From Acidipropionibacterium thoenii DSM 20276 (GTDB taxonomy: Bacteria; Actinomycetota; Actinomycetes; Propionibacteriales; Propionibacteriaceae), in the NCBI RefSeq assembly GCF_000423445.1, contig NZ_AUHZ01000012.1:36656-100655 (forward strand): a DNA stretch of 64,000 bases, read 5' to 3'. Made by a program: the position numbers and the translations under genes. Under the pieces are notes generated by a model. It saw nothing but the letters and a program-made list of their open reading frames with translations. It ran no database searches and had not been told where the DNA came from. This document shows positions 1-8,530 of the stretch, piece by piece. The number at the start of each line of letters is the position of its first letter. Position 1 is the stretch's first letter.

Positions 1-3000
1 GCCCGACCACCAGGCGGCCCGGGCCAACCCGGACAGCAGATGCTGGGCCCGATCGGAGTCCGGGGCGACCAGCTGCCAGGGTGTGGAGTCGCACACCAGC
101 ACCCCTCGCCACGAGCCCGGCCAGCTCGCCGCCACGGCCAACAGCTCGATCCACAGGCTCAACAGGTCCCGGGCGGAGGCGCGGGAGGGGGAGGAGCGCA
201 CCACGGTGTCTCCCCAGACCCTCACCCGTCCCGCCAGGCGCAATGGTCGGGAGGGATCCATCAGCCGGCCCGGGGGCCACGACAGCGGGGGCAGGTCTCC
301 GTCTGACAACTCGGCTGAGACGGCGACCAGACTCTCCGGACCGGTCCGGCGGGCTCGCCGGGTGGCGGCGAGAATGGCGCTGGCACGATCGAGCTGGGAG
401 TTGAGGGCGCCCAGTCCGATATTTCCCGGCGGGGTCGAGCCGCGTAACCGTTCGGCAGTGCGCGCATCGGCGGGGGAGGCGCCCAGCTCAAGGTCATTGA
501 GGAGCCTGGCCCGCACCCCGTAGCCCTCCAGCGGGCCGAGCTCCAGGGGCAGCTCGTCGGCCGGTTCCTGGTGCCAGCTGCGGGTCCCGGTGCCCAACCG
601 GGAGCGCAGCAGAGCCCGCGCCGGATGGGCCAGCACCGCGGCCAGCTCCGCCGGGCTCCAGATCCCGGAGCCCACCGTCTCAGGGGCCGGCAGCAGCGGA
701 GCGCCGTGGTGCCGGTCGAGTGGGTCGAGGGCGGGACCGGTGTCCGGCCGATGGGCGGCCCGGGCCGCGGCGGCACAGACCGGGTCGAAACTGCGCCAGC
801 CATCGGCGGCGGCGAACTCGCTGGCCGAGAAGGGTTGAAGGCCGTGCCAGACGTGCACCGATGAGGGTTCGACTCCCAGATCGCTGAGCCGCTGGTCGAG
901 AGCGGTGCTGAAGGGTCCCGGCAGCACCGGCTGGTTGGTCACCGGATCGTAGGCCTGGCGCACCACGACCAGCCGGCGTCGCGCCATCGCCATCGTGTCG
1001 AACAGCATCTGGCGGGCCAGCAGTCCAGGATCGGCGTCCGTCTCGTCGTGGTCGCGGAGCCCGCTCAGCGGGTCGGGATCCAGGTCGCTGGAGTCGGGTT
1101 CGACGAGGATCACCACCTCATGGTCGATCGCGTCCAGATCGGCGGGCGAACAGATGTGGGTGCTGCCGTCGAACCAGATGGGCGAGCGGATCTCGGCCAT
1201 CCGGTCGGCCAGGATGCCGGACACCTGACTGATCTCCAGCACCTCCTGGGGCCTGGTGGCCACCAGCTGGGACAGCGCGCCGACGGTGGCCGGGCCCTGC
1301 CAGGCCTGTCCTGGAGCGGGTTGGGTGAGCTCCCCGACGATCCGTGCCAGCCGCCGGGTCCACTGCTGGGCGGTGGCCGGTGCCTGACAGTCGGCGATCG
1401 CCCGGCGCAGCCTCGAGACCAGTTCGGCCAGCCGTCCGACCAGATCGATGTCGGCGGACTCCACCCCGTCGATCGGGGTCACGGTGGCCAGCCATCCCGG
1501 TGGGACCGACGACATCGCAGCCGCCAGCAGCATTCTCTCCACCCCGGCCAGCCAGGTGGACTGCCGGGCGCCGGCCAGCCCGGCACGGGATCTGGCTGCG
1601 GCGTCGATCCCCCATCGGATCCCGGCATCGGTGACCAGTCGGGCGATGTCGGCCAGATCATCGGCCGTGAAGGAGAACCGCCGCGCCACCGACGGCATCG
1701 AGGCCAGTTGCACCAGTTGTGAACCCCCGGCCCGCGAGGATCCCAGCCCGAGCACCTGGACGACGGCCTGGGCGACCGGGTTGCCGGCAGCCGATGCGGG
1801 TGCCTGGATCCGCAGCGAGCGAGCCGGGTGACCGCCTGCCAGGCCGGGATCGGCGGGAGACAGCAGAGCACCCAGCAGCACCTGATGGAGCCGGCGGTCC
1901 GGGCAGACGATGACGACGTCGCGGGGCTCCAGGCCGGGCAGTTCGGCATAGGCCTGGCACAGCACATCGCGCACCACCTCGACCTGCCGGTCGGCACCGT
2001 GGCAGGCGTGGACCGCCACAGTGCCATCGGCGACCAGCTTCGACCTGCCGGGGCCCTCGGCCGGTGTGCCGACAGGCCCCGGCAGTGCCGACAACAGGGT
2101 GACCGGCGGCCGGCCCCTCAGACTCTCGGGTACCTGCGCCGGCCGGGGCGGTGCCGACTGCACACGGGCGGCGAACTGCTGCTGCCAGCTCCTCAGTGAG
2201 GCCGACCGCACCTGGTTGAAGGCGGCCCAGGCCGGCGGCACGGCGTCGGGGCGGGGGTGGCCATGGTCCAGATGCACCACCCGGGTGGGCAACCGGGCCC
2301 CCAGTGCCAGGGCCAGCTCACGGATCGGTGCTCCGGTGCAGGGTCCGGCCAACCAGACGCACCGGGACCAGCCCAGATCCAGACTCGAATCGGCCAGCGC
2401 GGCCATCAGCCGGCGGTGCCTGGCGAGCGGGTCATCGATCTCCAGCCCCTCATCCAGCAGCGCCCTCCACAGCGGCGGCCACCAGGAGCGGGCGGGGTCC
2501 ACCGGTTCGCCGTCGGCCCCCTGCGCACCGCCGGCCGCCCAGTCGGCCAGCAGCTGGGGCAGCTCGAGGGCCAGTCGGGCGAACACCGTGGCGGTGCGCC
2601 AGGCCGCCTGCCAGCCGGGGTTGATGGTCCCCTTGGCCGTCATCGCCTCCAGATGCTGCCGGACCGGTTGCGTCCACGGTTCCTCGCTGGTCTGGAGGAT
2701 CTCCTGGATCCGTGCCGCCAGCGGTTGGGGTCGCCAGGGATCCGAACCGGTGTCCAGACCGAGCAGTCGGGACTCCAGAATGCTGCGCAGCCGAGCCTCA
2801 GGCACACCCGACAGACCGACCGCCACACCCTCACGGCGAGCCAGCTGCTGCGCGATCGCCCGTGAGTGGGCTCGGGAAGGGACCACCAGCAAGGGCATCC
2901 GGAAGGGGTCCTGAGATACCCCGCGGGCATCGGTGAGGCCCGCCAGGACGGCAGCGACGGCATCGGACCAGCAGCCCACCAGGCTCAGGTCAGCCCGCTC

Positions 3001-3033
3001 GGCGGGCGGATCGAACTCCCGGTCATCTGACAT
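1..3033 (-). CDS. recC: RecC, exodeoxyribonuclease V gamma subunit (3' end outside window)
   Basis: The reverse frame is open from an ATG at 3033 to the left edge, giving at least 1011 residues with no stop. The N-terminus carries the RecC-type segment LLVVPSRAHSRAIAQQLARR. The distal part has a GRLMDPSRPLRLAGRVRVWG stretch followed by an LLSLWIELLAVAA helix, as in RecC C-terminal regions. RecC acts with RecB and RecD in double-strand-break processing and recognises recombination hotspots in characterised enzymes. An AGGAGG ribosome site lies four bases before the ATG, which fixes the start. In mycobacteria the order is recC-recB-recD, so recB probably lies just left of the window. The family's usual length is about 1100 residues, so only the extreme C-terminus is missing. 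The identification rests on motif reading rather than an alignment. Confidence 0.8.
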   Translation of the reverse strand, partial: MSDDREFDPPAERADLSLVGCWSDAVAAVLAGLTDARGVSQDPFRMPLLVVPSRAHSRAIAQQLARREGVAVGLSGVPEARLRSILESRLLGLDTGSDPWRPQPLAARIQEILQTSEEPWTQPVRQHLEAMTAKGTINPGWQAAWRTATVFARLALELPQLLADWAAGGAQGADGEPVDPARSWWPPLWRALLDEGLEIDDPLARHRRLMAALADSSLDLGWSRCVWLAGPCTGAPIRELALALGARLPTRVVHLDHGHPRPDAVPPAWAAFNQVRSASLRSWQQQFAARVQSAPPRPAQVPESLRGRPPVTLLSALPGPVGTPAEGPGRSKLVADGTVAVHACHGADRQVEVVRDVLCQAYAELPGLEPRDVVIVCPDRRLHQVLLGALLSPADPGLAGGHPARSLRIQAPASAAGNPVAQAVVQVLGLGSSRAGGSQLVQLASMPSVARRFSFTADDLADIARLVTDAGIRWGIDAAARSRAGLAGARQSTWLAGVERMLLAAAMSSVPPGWLATVTPIDGVESADIDLVGRLAELVSRLRRAIADCQAPATAQQWTRRLARIVGELTQPAPGQAWQGPATVGALSQLVATRPQEVLEISQVSGILADRMAEIRSPIWFDGSTHICSPADLDAIDHEVVILVEPDSSDLDPDPLSGLRDHDETDADPGLLARQMLFDTMAMARRRLVVVRQAYDPVTNQPVLPGPFSTALDQRLSDLGVEPSSVHVWHGLQPFSASEFAAADGWRSFDPVCAAAARAAHRPDTGPALDPLDRHHGAPLLPAPETVGSGIWSPAELAAVLAHPARALLRSRLGTGTRSWHQEPADELPLELGPLEGYGVRARLLNDLELGASPADARTAERLRGSTPPGNIGLGALNSQLDRASAILAATRRARRTGPESLVAVSAELSDGDLPPLSWPPGRLMDPSRPLRLAGRVRVWGDTVVRSSPSRASARDLLSLWIELLAVAASWPGSWRGVLVCDSTPWQLVAPDSDRAQHLLSGLARAAWWSG

Positions 3034-3129
3034 CTGGCCTCCTGCGGTGCTGTCCTGACCATATCGTCCGGGTGCCTGCGGCCGGGATGGCCGCGACGGC
3101 CTCGCAGCAGGACTGTCGGTCCCAGCGCC

Positions 3130-3135
3130 TAGGGT
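3130..3135 (+). promoter_or_regulatory. -10-like box for uvrD2, leaderless configuration
   Basis: TAGGGT ends six bases before the GTG start of uvrD2 and there is no purine-rich ribosome site. This fits a transcript starting at or next to the start codon. Confidence 0.45.
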
Positions 3136-3141
3136 TCACCC

Positions 3142-5217
3142 GTGACATGTGATGCCCCGCCCGAACAGATCCTCACGGCCCTGGACCCTGAGCAGCGTCA
3201 GGTGGCCACCACCTTCGGCGCCCCGGTCTGCGTGGTTGCCGGGGCGGGTACCGGCAAGACCCGTGCCATCACCCACCGGATCGCCTACGCCGCCGCGACC
3301 GGACGGGCCGATCCACGCCGCACCCTTGCGGTCACCTTCACCACCCGGGCGGCCGGCACGATGCGATCCCGGCTGGCAGGCCTGGGGGTGGCCGGGGTCC
3401 AGGCCCGGACCATCCACTCGGCCGCGCTGCGCCAGATCCGGTACTTCTGGCCGAGGGCCTACGGCTGCGAACTGCCGCAGGTCTCCGAGGCCCGTTTCAA
3501 GATGGTGGCCGATGCCTCCCGCAGAACCGGGCTCAGCGTCGACACCGCGTTGATCCGCGATCTGTCCGCGGAGCTGTCCTGGGCCAAGGTGAGCAATATC
3601 AGCGCCGACCAGTACCCGGCTCTCGCCAGGGCCGCCGGCAGAGTGGTCGGAGGGGTCTCGGCGACCACCGTGGGGCGGGTGCTGTCGGGCTATGAGGCAG
3701 TGAAGAGGGAGGCCGGGGTCATCGATCTGGACGACATCCTGCTGTGTGCTGTCGGCCTGCTCGACGACCGCCCGGAGATCGCCGCCGCGATTCACGACCA
3801 GTACCGCCACTTCGTCGTCGACGAGTACCAGGACGTCTCCCCGATCCAGCACACCCTGCTGGAGCTGTGGTTCGGTGGCCGCGACGACGTCTGCGTGGTC
3901 GGGGACCCGCACCAGTCCATCCACGCCTTCGCAGGAGCCCGAGCCAGCTATCTCACCGGCTTCGTCGCGGAGCATCCCGGTGCGATCCGGCTCGAGCTGG
4001 TGCGCAACTACCGATCGACCCCGCAGATCGTCGACCTGGCGAATGCCGTCCTCGGCAGCCCGGCCGGCGCGCAGACTGCCGGGGGAGTCCGGCTGGTCTC
4101 CCAGGCCTCCGACGGCCCCGAGCCGCAGTTCGAGGTCTTCGCCGATGAGACCGCCGAGGCGGCCGGGGTGGCCCGATGGCTGAACGACCTCCACGGACAG
4201 GGGGTGGGCTGGTCGGAACTGGCCGTGCTGCACCGGGTCAACTCCCAGGCCCCGGCGATCGAGAGCGCCCTGAGTGGGCTGGGGATTCCCTACCTGGTCA
4301 AGGGGGCCGAACGGTTCTATGACCGTCCGGAGGTGCGCCGAGGGCTTCGTCTGGTGGCGAGCAGGGTACAGCAGAGCCCGGGGGAGCCGGGGCTCGGGCT
4401 GGTGGACACCGAGGAACTGCTGAGATCGCTGGGATGGTCGGAGCAGGCCCCCGAGGGCCAGGGCAGCGTCAGGCAGCGCTGGGAGTCCCTCCAGGCACTG
4501 CACGATCTGGCCGAGAGGCTGATGTCGGAGCAGTCGCAGGCACGGCTGGCCGACGTCGACGCGGCCCTGCGCCAGGCAGCCCAGTTGCAGCAGGCCCCGG
4601 CGGTCGACGGGGTGACGATCTCGACGATGCACGCCGCGAAGGGGCTGGAGTGGCGTGGCGTGGCCCTGATCGGGGTCTCCGACGCGATGGTGCCCTTCAT
4701 GATGGCCACCCGGACCGAGGAGCTCGCCGAGGAGCGGCGTCTGCTGCATGTCGCGGTGACCCGCGCCGGACGACATCTGTACATCAGCTATGCCCGCAAC
4801 AGCACCGCCAAGGGCCGCCACGGGATCTCCCGCTACCTCAGGGGACTGCCGGGCACCCCGCAACAGCCGGCCGAACGCCCTGCGGCCGCCAGACACCGCA
4901 CCGTCAAGGTGGCCAACTGCCGGGTCTGCGGAGGACCGCTGACAGCCGCCGCCGACCGCAAGCTGGGTCATCACATGGCCTGCGAGGTCGACGTCGACCC
5001 GCAGGTGGTCGACAGGCTGCGCTCCTGGCGGCTGGACCGGGCCCGCCGCGACAAGGTCCCGGCATTCGTGGTGTTCACCGACGCCACCCTGCTGGCGATC
5101 GCCGAGCAGCTGCCTGCCGGGCCCCAGCAGCTCAGCCGGATCAGCGGTATCGGGCCGGCCAAGATGGAGCGTTACTGCGATGAACTGCTCGAGGTCCTCG
5201 ACCAGTTGCGCAGCTGA
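3142..5217 (+). CDS. uvrD2: UvrD2-type SF1 DNA helicase with HRDC domain
   Basis: This is a 691-residue superfamily 1A helicase that should unwind DNA 3'-5' using ATP in repair. Walker A (GAGTGKT) is near residue 34, the DEYQD Walker B motif near 230, and helicase motif VVGDPHQSIHAFAGA near 253. The STMHAAKGLEW motif and the VAVTRAG motif lie near 500 and 535. After the helicase core come a CRVCGG...HHMAC tetracysteine-like zinc motif and a C-terminal HRDC domain (residues about 615-690). This matches mycobacterial UvrD2 in architecture and length (about 700 aa). The start is GTG at 3142. It is divergent from recC and followed by a convergent ThiF-like gene, the usual actinobacterial neighbourhood. 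Confidence 0.93.
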   Translation: MTCDAPPEQILTALDPEQRQVATTFGAPVCVVAGAGTGKTRAITHRIAYAAATGRADPRRTLAVTFTTRAAGTMRSRLAGLGVAGVQARTIHSAALRQIRYFWPRAYGCELPQVSEARFKMVADASRRTGLSVDTALIRDLSAELSWAKVSNISADQYPALARAAGRVVGGVSATTVGRVLSGYEAVKREAGVIDLDDILLCAVGLLDDRPEIAAAIHDQYRHFVVDEYQDVSPIQHTLLELWFGGRDDVCVVGDPHQSIHAFAGARASYLTGFVAEHPGAIRLELVRNYRSTPQIVDLANAVLGSPAGAQTAGGVRLVSQASDGPEPQFEVFADETAEAAGVARWLNDLHGQGVGWSELAVLHRVNSQAPAIESALSGLGIPYLVKGAERFYDRPEVRRGLRLVASRVQQSPGEPGLGLVDTEELLRSLGWSEQAPEGQGSVRQRWESLQALHDLAERLMSEQSQARLADVDAALRQAAQLQQAPAVDGVTISTMHAAKGLEWRGVALIGVSDAMVPFMMATRTEELAEERRLLHVAVTRAGRHLYISYARNSTAKGRHGISRYLRGLPGTPQQPAERPAAARHRTVKVANCRVCGGPLTAAADRKLGHHMACEVDVDPQVVDRLRSWRLDRARRDKVPAFVVFTDATLLAIAEQLPAGPQQLSRISGIGPAKMERYCDELLEVLDQLRS

Positions 5218-5237
5218 GCCGCGCCGGCATCGCCGCG

Positions 5238-6020
5238 TCACGCCGCCCGGTCCCGGCGATCTCGGCACCGCCGGCAGCCGGGCTCGGCATCCAACTGTGT
5301 GAAGCCGGCCTCGCGGACCGTCCAGGAGCCCCAGCTGGGCGACTGCCAACCCTGGCAGCCGGCTCCCTGATCGACCAGCCGGCGCAGGCTCTCCGCCAGC
5401 CATCGTCGCGGCGCCCAGCCGGGAGCCGAGCCGGTGAGGGCGACCGCGGTGTGAGGCCACAGCGGGTCGCGTCGAGCCATCGCGATGTCCAGGCAGTCCT
5501 GACAGCCCGGCCTTCCGGCCAGGCTCACCGGCCCCAGCCAGGCGCCGCAGGGGCCGGCCCATGCCAGTATCACCGGGATGGCACGGTCCTGGCACAGGTG
5601 CACCGGCTCGCGCAGTCCCAGCGGATCCCTGGGACAGACCACCACCAGGTCGGGGCGCAGGCGTGAACCGGACTCGGCGAGAAGGGACCAGTGGCCGCCG
5701 GGACGGGACCGCCCCGGGCCGTCGCCCAGCTCCACCACCAGAGCTCCCGGCACCGCACGGATGGCCTGGCTGACGTCGGCGGCCAGCGGACCCGCACCCA
5801 CCACCACGACACTGGCGGTCCGGGCGGGTCTCAGCACACCCAGCTGCGACATCACCTGGAGCACCTGCTCGGGCAGCGCCCCGCGGACCAGGGCCTCGCG
5901 GGGAATCCCACGTAGCAGGAAGGAACGGCCGTCGGGGCACAACAGGCGCAGCCCATGTGGCACCTCGGCGATCTCGCAGGCCAGGACGAGCCGGCGCGCA
6001 GTGAACTGGTTGACCGTCAT
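5238..6020 (-). CDS. E1/ThiF-like protein with two CxxC knuckles (cyclodehydratase-like, function unknown)
   Basis: This 260-residue protein has a Rossmann core near residue 90 (SVVVVGAGPLAADVSQAIRA) that resembles the nucleotide-binding loop of ThiF/E1 and ocin-ThiF proteins. It carries two cysteine pairs, CQDC near residue 180 and CRRC near the C-terminus, which could form a zinc site. The open frame extends upstream to 6233, but the ATG at 6020 (MTVNQFTARRLVL) is where conserved-looking sequence begins. Related proteins sit beside uvrD2 in other actinobacteria (compare Rv3196) and are often labelled as TOMM precursor leader-binding or cyclodehydratase proteins. No YcaO partner or precursor peptide is nearby, so a RiPP role is not supported. 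An adenylating active site is not obvious, so it may be a non-catalytic E1 relative. Confidence 0.6.
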   Translation of the reverse strand: MTVNQFTARRLVLACEIAEVPHGLRLLCPDGRSFLLRGIPREALVRGALPEQVLQVMSQLGVLRPARTASVVVVGAGPLAADVSQAIRAVPGALVVELGDGPGRSRPGGHWSLLAESGSRLRPDLVVVCPRDPLGLREPVHLCQDRAIPVILAWAGPCGAWLGPVSLAGRPGCQDCLDIAMARRDPLWPHTAVALTGSAPGWAPRRWLAESLRRLVDQGAGCQGWQSPSWGSWTVREAGFTQLDAEPGCRRCRDRRDRAA

Positions 6021-6335
6021 GGCCGGATCCTGCCGGGGCCGGGTGGCGGCCCGCCAGAGCCGGCCGGCGATGGGATACACCCTGGACCACACCGACAACA
6101 CATCGCAGGGTCCGGACAACACCTGTGACAACACCGCCGCAGAGCAGCTGCCCGGCGTCCGGGTGGAGTGAACCCCCGGCGTCGTGGTGTGTGCCTTCCC
6201 CTGCACACATCTCGCCACCGGGGGTCTGCCCACACACTAGAGCTGAACCGCCGTCCGGTCAACGCGGGCCGCGCCGTGCCGGGAGCAGCGCCGCGGGAGC
6301 AGAGAAGTGTCGGTCCCAACGGTCATGATGGAGTC
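6021..6335. other. Divergent intergenic region with three GACAACAC repeats
   Basis: This 315-base gap separates the divergent ThiF-like and YgjP-like genes. The octamer GACAACAC occurs at 6094-6101, 6115-6122 and 6127-6134. Read on the minus strand, each copy contains a TTGTC core resembling a -35 box, and a TATCCC hexamer follows the last copy. No whiB7 gene is seen here, although whiB7 occupies the equivalent position in mycobacteria. Confidence 0.45.
6324..6329 (+). promoter_or_regulatory. -10-like box for YgjP-like gene
   Basis: CATGAT ends six bases before the ATG at 6336, a leaderless spacing like that of several neighbours. No ribosome site is visible. Confidence 0.35.
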
Positions 6336-6917
6336 ATGACCGAGCAGCCCAGGGTTGTCATCCGACGCAGCCAACGCCGCCGACGCACCATCTCCGCCAG
6401 GCGTGAGGGGGACGCGATCCTGGTGATGGTGCCGGCCGGGATGGATCCCGGCACCGAGCAGCACCAGGTCGATGCCCTGGTCGACAAGGTGCTCAGGAAG
6501 GAGGCCCGCAGCCGAGTGGCGGCGGATCCCGTCGAGCTGACCGCACGCGCGGGACTGCTGGCGGCCCGCTACATCGAACCAGTGATCGGCTCGCGGCTCA
6601 GTCCTCGACGGGTGCGCTGGGTCTCCAACCAGGATCACCGGTGGGCCTCCTGCACCCCGGACACTGGCGAGATCCGACTGTCCGATCGGATGGCCGGTTT
6701 CCCCTCCTGGGTCGTCGATCACGTGCTCATCCATGAGCTGTGCCACTTGGTCCACCCCGACCACAGCCCCCAGTTCAGGGCCCTGGCGATGGCTCATCCC
6801 AGGGCCGAGGAGGCGGAGGGTTTCCTGGCGGGGTGGTCGTGGGCGACCCACCGGCCGATTTCTGAGCACCCCGCTCTCAACGACGATCTGGCCCTCGGCG
6901 ACCCGGCCCGCAGCTGA
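6336..6917 (+). CDS. YgjP-like (M48-type) zinc metallopeptidase
   Basis: This 193-residue protein has the zincin motif HELCH in DHVLIHELCHLVHPDHSPQF, with a downstream histidine that would complete zinc binding. The fold is that of the YgjP/DUF45 (M48-related) family. The N-terminus is basic (RRSQRRRRTISAR) and precedes a substrate-binding beta segment RWASCTPDTGEIRLS. The frame is open further upstream to 6168, but the ATG at 6336 has a -10-like box six bases ahead and begins the conserved region. The next gene downstream, on the opposite strand, is a DUF2342 zincin-like protein, so two protease-like genes sit side by side. The substrate is unknown. Confidence 0.8.
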   Translation: MTEQPRVVIRRSQRRRRTISARREGDAILVMVPAGMDPGTEQHQVDALVDKVLRKEARSRVAADPVELTARAGLLAARYIEPVIGSRLSPRRVRWVSNQDHRWASCTPDTGEIRLSDRMAGFPSWVVDHVLIHELCHLVHPDHSPQFRALAMAHPRAEEAEGFLAGWSWATHRPISEHPALNDDLALGDPARS

Positions 6918-6927
6918 CCGGCCGGAA

Positions 6928-8367
6928 TCAGCCCTGCGGCTGGGCTCCGCCCTCCGGGTCCCCGCCACCCTCGGAGCGCAGCAACTCCTCCAGTTCGGCG
7001 TCCAGGTTCGCGGTCACCTCATCGTCAGGATGGGTCGACTCCCCGGAGACGTAGCCCAATGGGTCGTCGAGATCGGTGGTCGTCGGCATCATGTCGGGAT
7101 GGTGCCACACGGCGTCACGCCCGACGGTCCCGCGGGCATCGCGCAGTGCCGCCCACAGGTTGGCGGCGTCGCGGACCCGCCGCGGGCTCAGCTCCAACCC
7201 GAGAAGGGATGAGAAGAAGGCCTCGGCGGGCCCGGAGGTCGCCCGGCGGCGCCGCACCGCCTCCTCGAGCTGGGCGTGCTGGGGCATCCACAGACCCGCC
7301 ACCTGGCTGGTCACCTCGTCGACCCAGCCCTCGATGAGGGCCAGCAGGGTCTCCAGGCGCGAGAGCACGCCCTCCTGCTCGGGGGTGCGGGTCGGCTCGA
7401 AGAGCCGACCCTGGAGGCGCTGGGACAGTTCCTGGATCTTGTCGGGGGTCAACTGGGCCAGGTCCTCCACGTCGACGGCGTCCTCGATCGCCGAGGAGTC
7501 GATCCTGATGCCGCGGGCGTAGTGCTCGACCAGGGCCAGCAGCTGGGGTCCCAGCCAGCCCACCGCGTTGAACAACCGCTGGCGGGCCGCCTCGCGCAGC
7601 ACCAGGTAGATCTCGATGTCGCGAGGATCCAGATCCAGATCATTCCAGGCCGCTGCGATGTTGGAGGGAAGCAGCACCACCTGGGCCCTCGGCAGCACCT
7701 GAAGGCCGACCTCGGTGCCGCTCACGGTGGTCACCGCCAGCCCGGCCAGACCCTCCGCCAGTTGGGAACCGTAGAGCATCGAGGCCATCTGCTTGAGCAC
7801 CGGGCCCATCATGGCGCCCAATGCCATCATCGGATCGGTGGCATCCGGGGTCTCCGGGGAGTCGGGGGCCAGTAGACCGGTCATCGCCTCGGTCAGCGAC
7901 GTCAACACCGGTTCGACCACCTTCTGCCAGGCTCCGAAGGTGTTCTCGATCCAGTCGGCCCGGCTCCATGCCTCGGGCTGGGCGGAGACCTGGGCGAACT
8001 CGCATGCCTGGTCCAGCCAGCTCTCCACCAGCCGGGAGGCGTCCAGCAGCGGAGCCCGGTCGCCGCGTCCCGGGGTGGGGTCGGGGCCCTTGGTGGCCGC
8101 CACGTGGCGGGCCAGGTCCTTGATCCGGTTCCAGTCCACCGAGTTCGCGGCGCCGGGTTGCTGGCCCGGTGCCTGGAATCCCACCGGGGCAGCGGTGCCG
8201 GGTCCCGACAGCCCCTGCAGCATCTGGGCGAGCTGGGCCATGAAGGTGCTGGGATCGCCCTGCATCCCGATCCCCAACTGCTGCATCATCCGGCGGAACT
8301 GCTCGGCCATGTCATCGGGATCGGGCTGACCCGCATTGGGGGTCGAGTCGTGCGGACCGTCGTTCAT
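6928..8367 (-). CDS. Zincin_2 (DUF2342) family protein, zinc ligand motif apparently degenerate
   Basis: This 479-residue protein belongs to the DUF2342/zincin-2 family common in actinobacteria (compare Rv3195). The N-terminal 60 residues are Met/Gln-rich and low complexity (AEQFRRMMQQLGIGMQ). The body includes the conserved-looking VLLPSNIAAAWNDLDLD and YLVLREAARQRLF segments. Where a HExxH site would be expected, the sequence reads REAAR, so catalytic zinc binding looks doubtful. The C-terminus is acidic. The start at 8367 is preferred over the ATG at 8373 because AGGAG lies six bases before 8367 and directly abuts 8373. It is convergent with the YgjP-like gene and divergent from the Lon-like protease gene. 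Confidence 0.8.
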   Translation of the reverse strand: MNDGPHDSTPNAGQPDPDDMAEQFRRMMQQLGIGMQGDPSTFMAQLAQMLQGLSGPGTAAPVGFQAPGQQPGAANSVDWNRIKDLARHVAATKGPDPTPGRGDRAPLLDASRLVESWLDQACEFAQVSAQPEAWSRADWIENTFGAWQKVVEPVLTSLTEAMTGLLAPDSPETPDATDPMMALGAMMGPVLKQMASMLYGSQLAEGLAGLAVTTVSGTEVGLQVLPRAQVVLLPSNIAAAWNDLDLDPRDIEIYLVLREAARQRLFNAVGWLGPQLLALVEHYARGIRIDSSAIEDAVDVEDLAQLTPDKIQELSQRLQGRLFEPTRTPEQEGVLSRLETLLALIEGWVDEVTSQVAGLWMPQHAQLEEAVRRRRATSGPAEAFFSSLLGLELSPRRVRDAANLWAALRDARGTVGRDAVWHHPDMMPTTTDLDDPLGYVSGESTHPDDEVTANLDAELEELLRSEGGGDPEGGAQPQG

Positions 8368-8517
8368 GCCCATCTCCTGAAGTCTGATTCCTCTGGGGTT
8401 CACCCAGTCTAGAGAGCAGGTGACAGGACCCATAGTGGTCCCCGGGGCCGAACCTCTCCGCCTGCCGCTGATCGAACCGTCCGATGCCGGGCCGATCCGG
8501 CCGGTGATCCCCGCGGG

Positions 8518-8523
8518 TAGCAT
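8518..8523 (+). promoter_or_regulatory. -10-like box deciding the start of the PDZ/Lon-like protease
   Basis: TAGCAT ends seven bases before the ATG at 8531. It overlaps the upstream in-frame ATG at 8522, which would argue against use of 8522. Confidence 0.4.
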
Positions 8524-8530
8524 GTCGGCC

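Noticed and set aside
5238..6020. A RiPP/thiazole-oxazole peptide cluster based on the ThiF-like protein
   Set aside because: No YcaO, dehydrogenase, transporter or precursor peptide is nearby, and the same gene is conserved beside uvrD2 in genomes without such clusters.
3136..6237. A 1033-residue minus-strand open frame covering uvrD2
   Set aside because: It is antisense to a clear UvrD2 helicase; its composition is a Gly/Pro/Arg/His-rich shadow typical of high-GC DNA, and no domain is recognisable.
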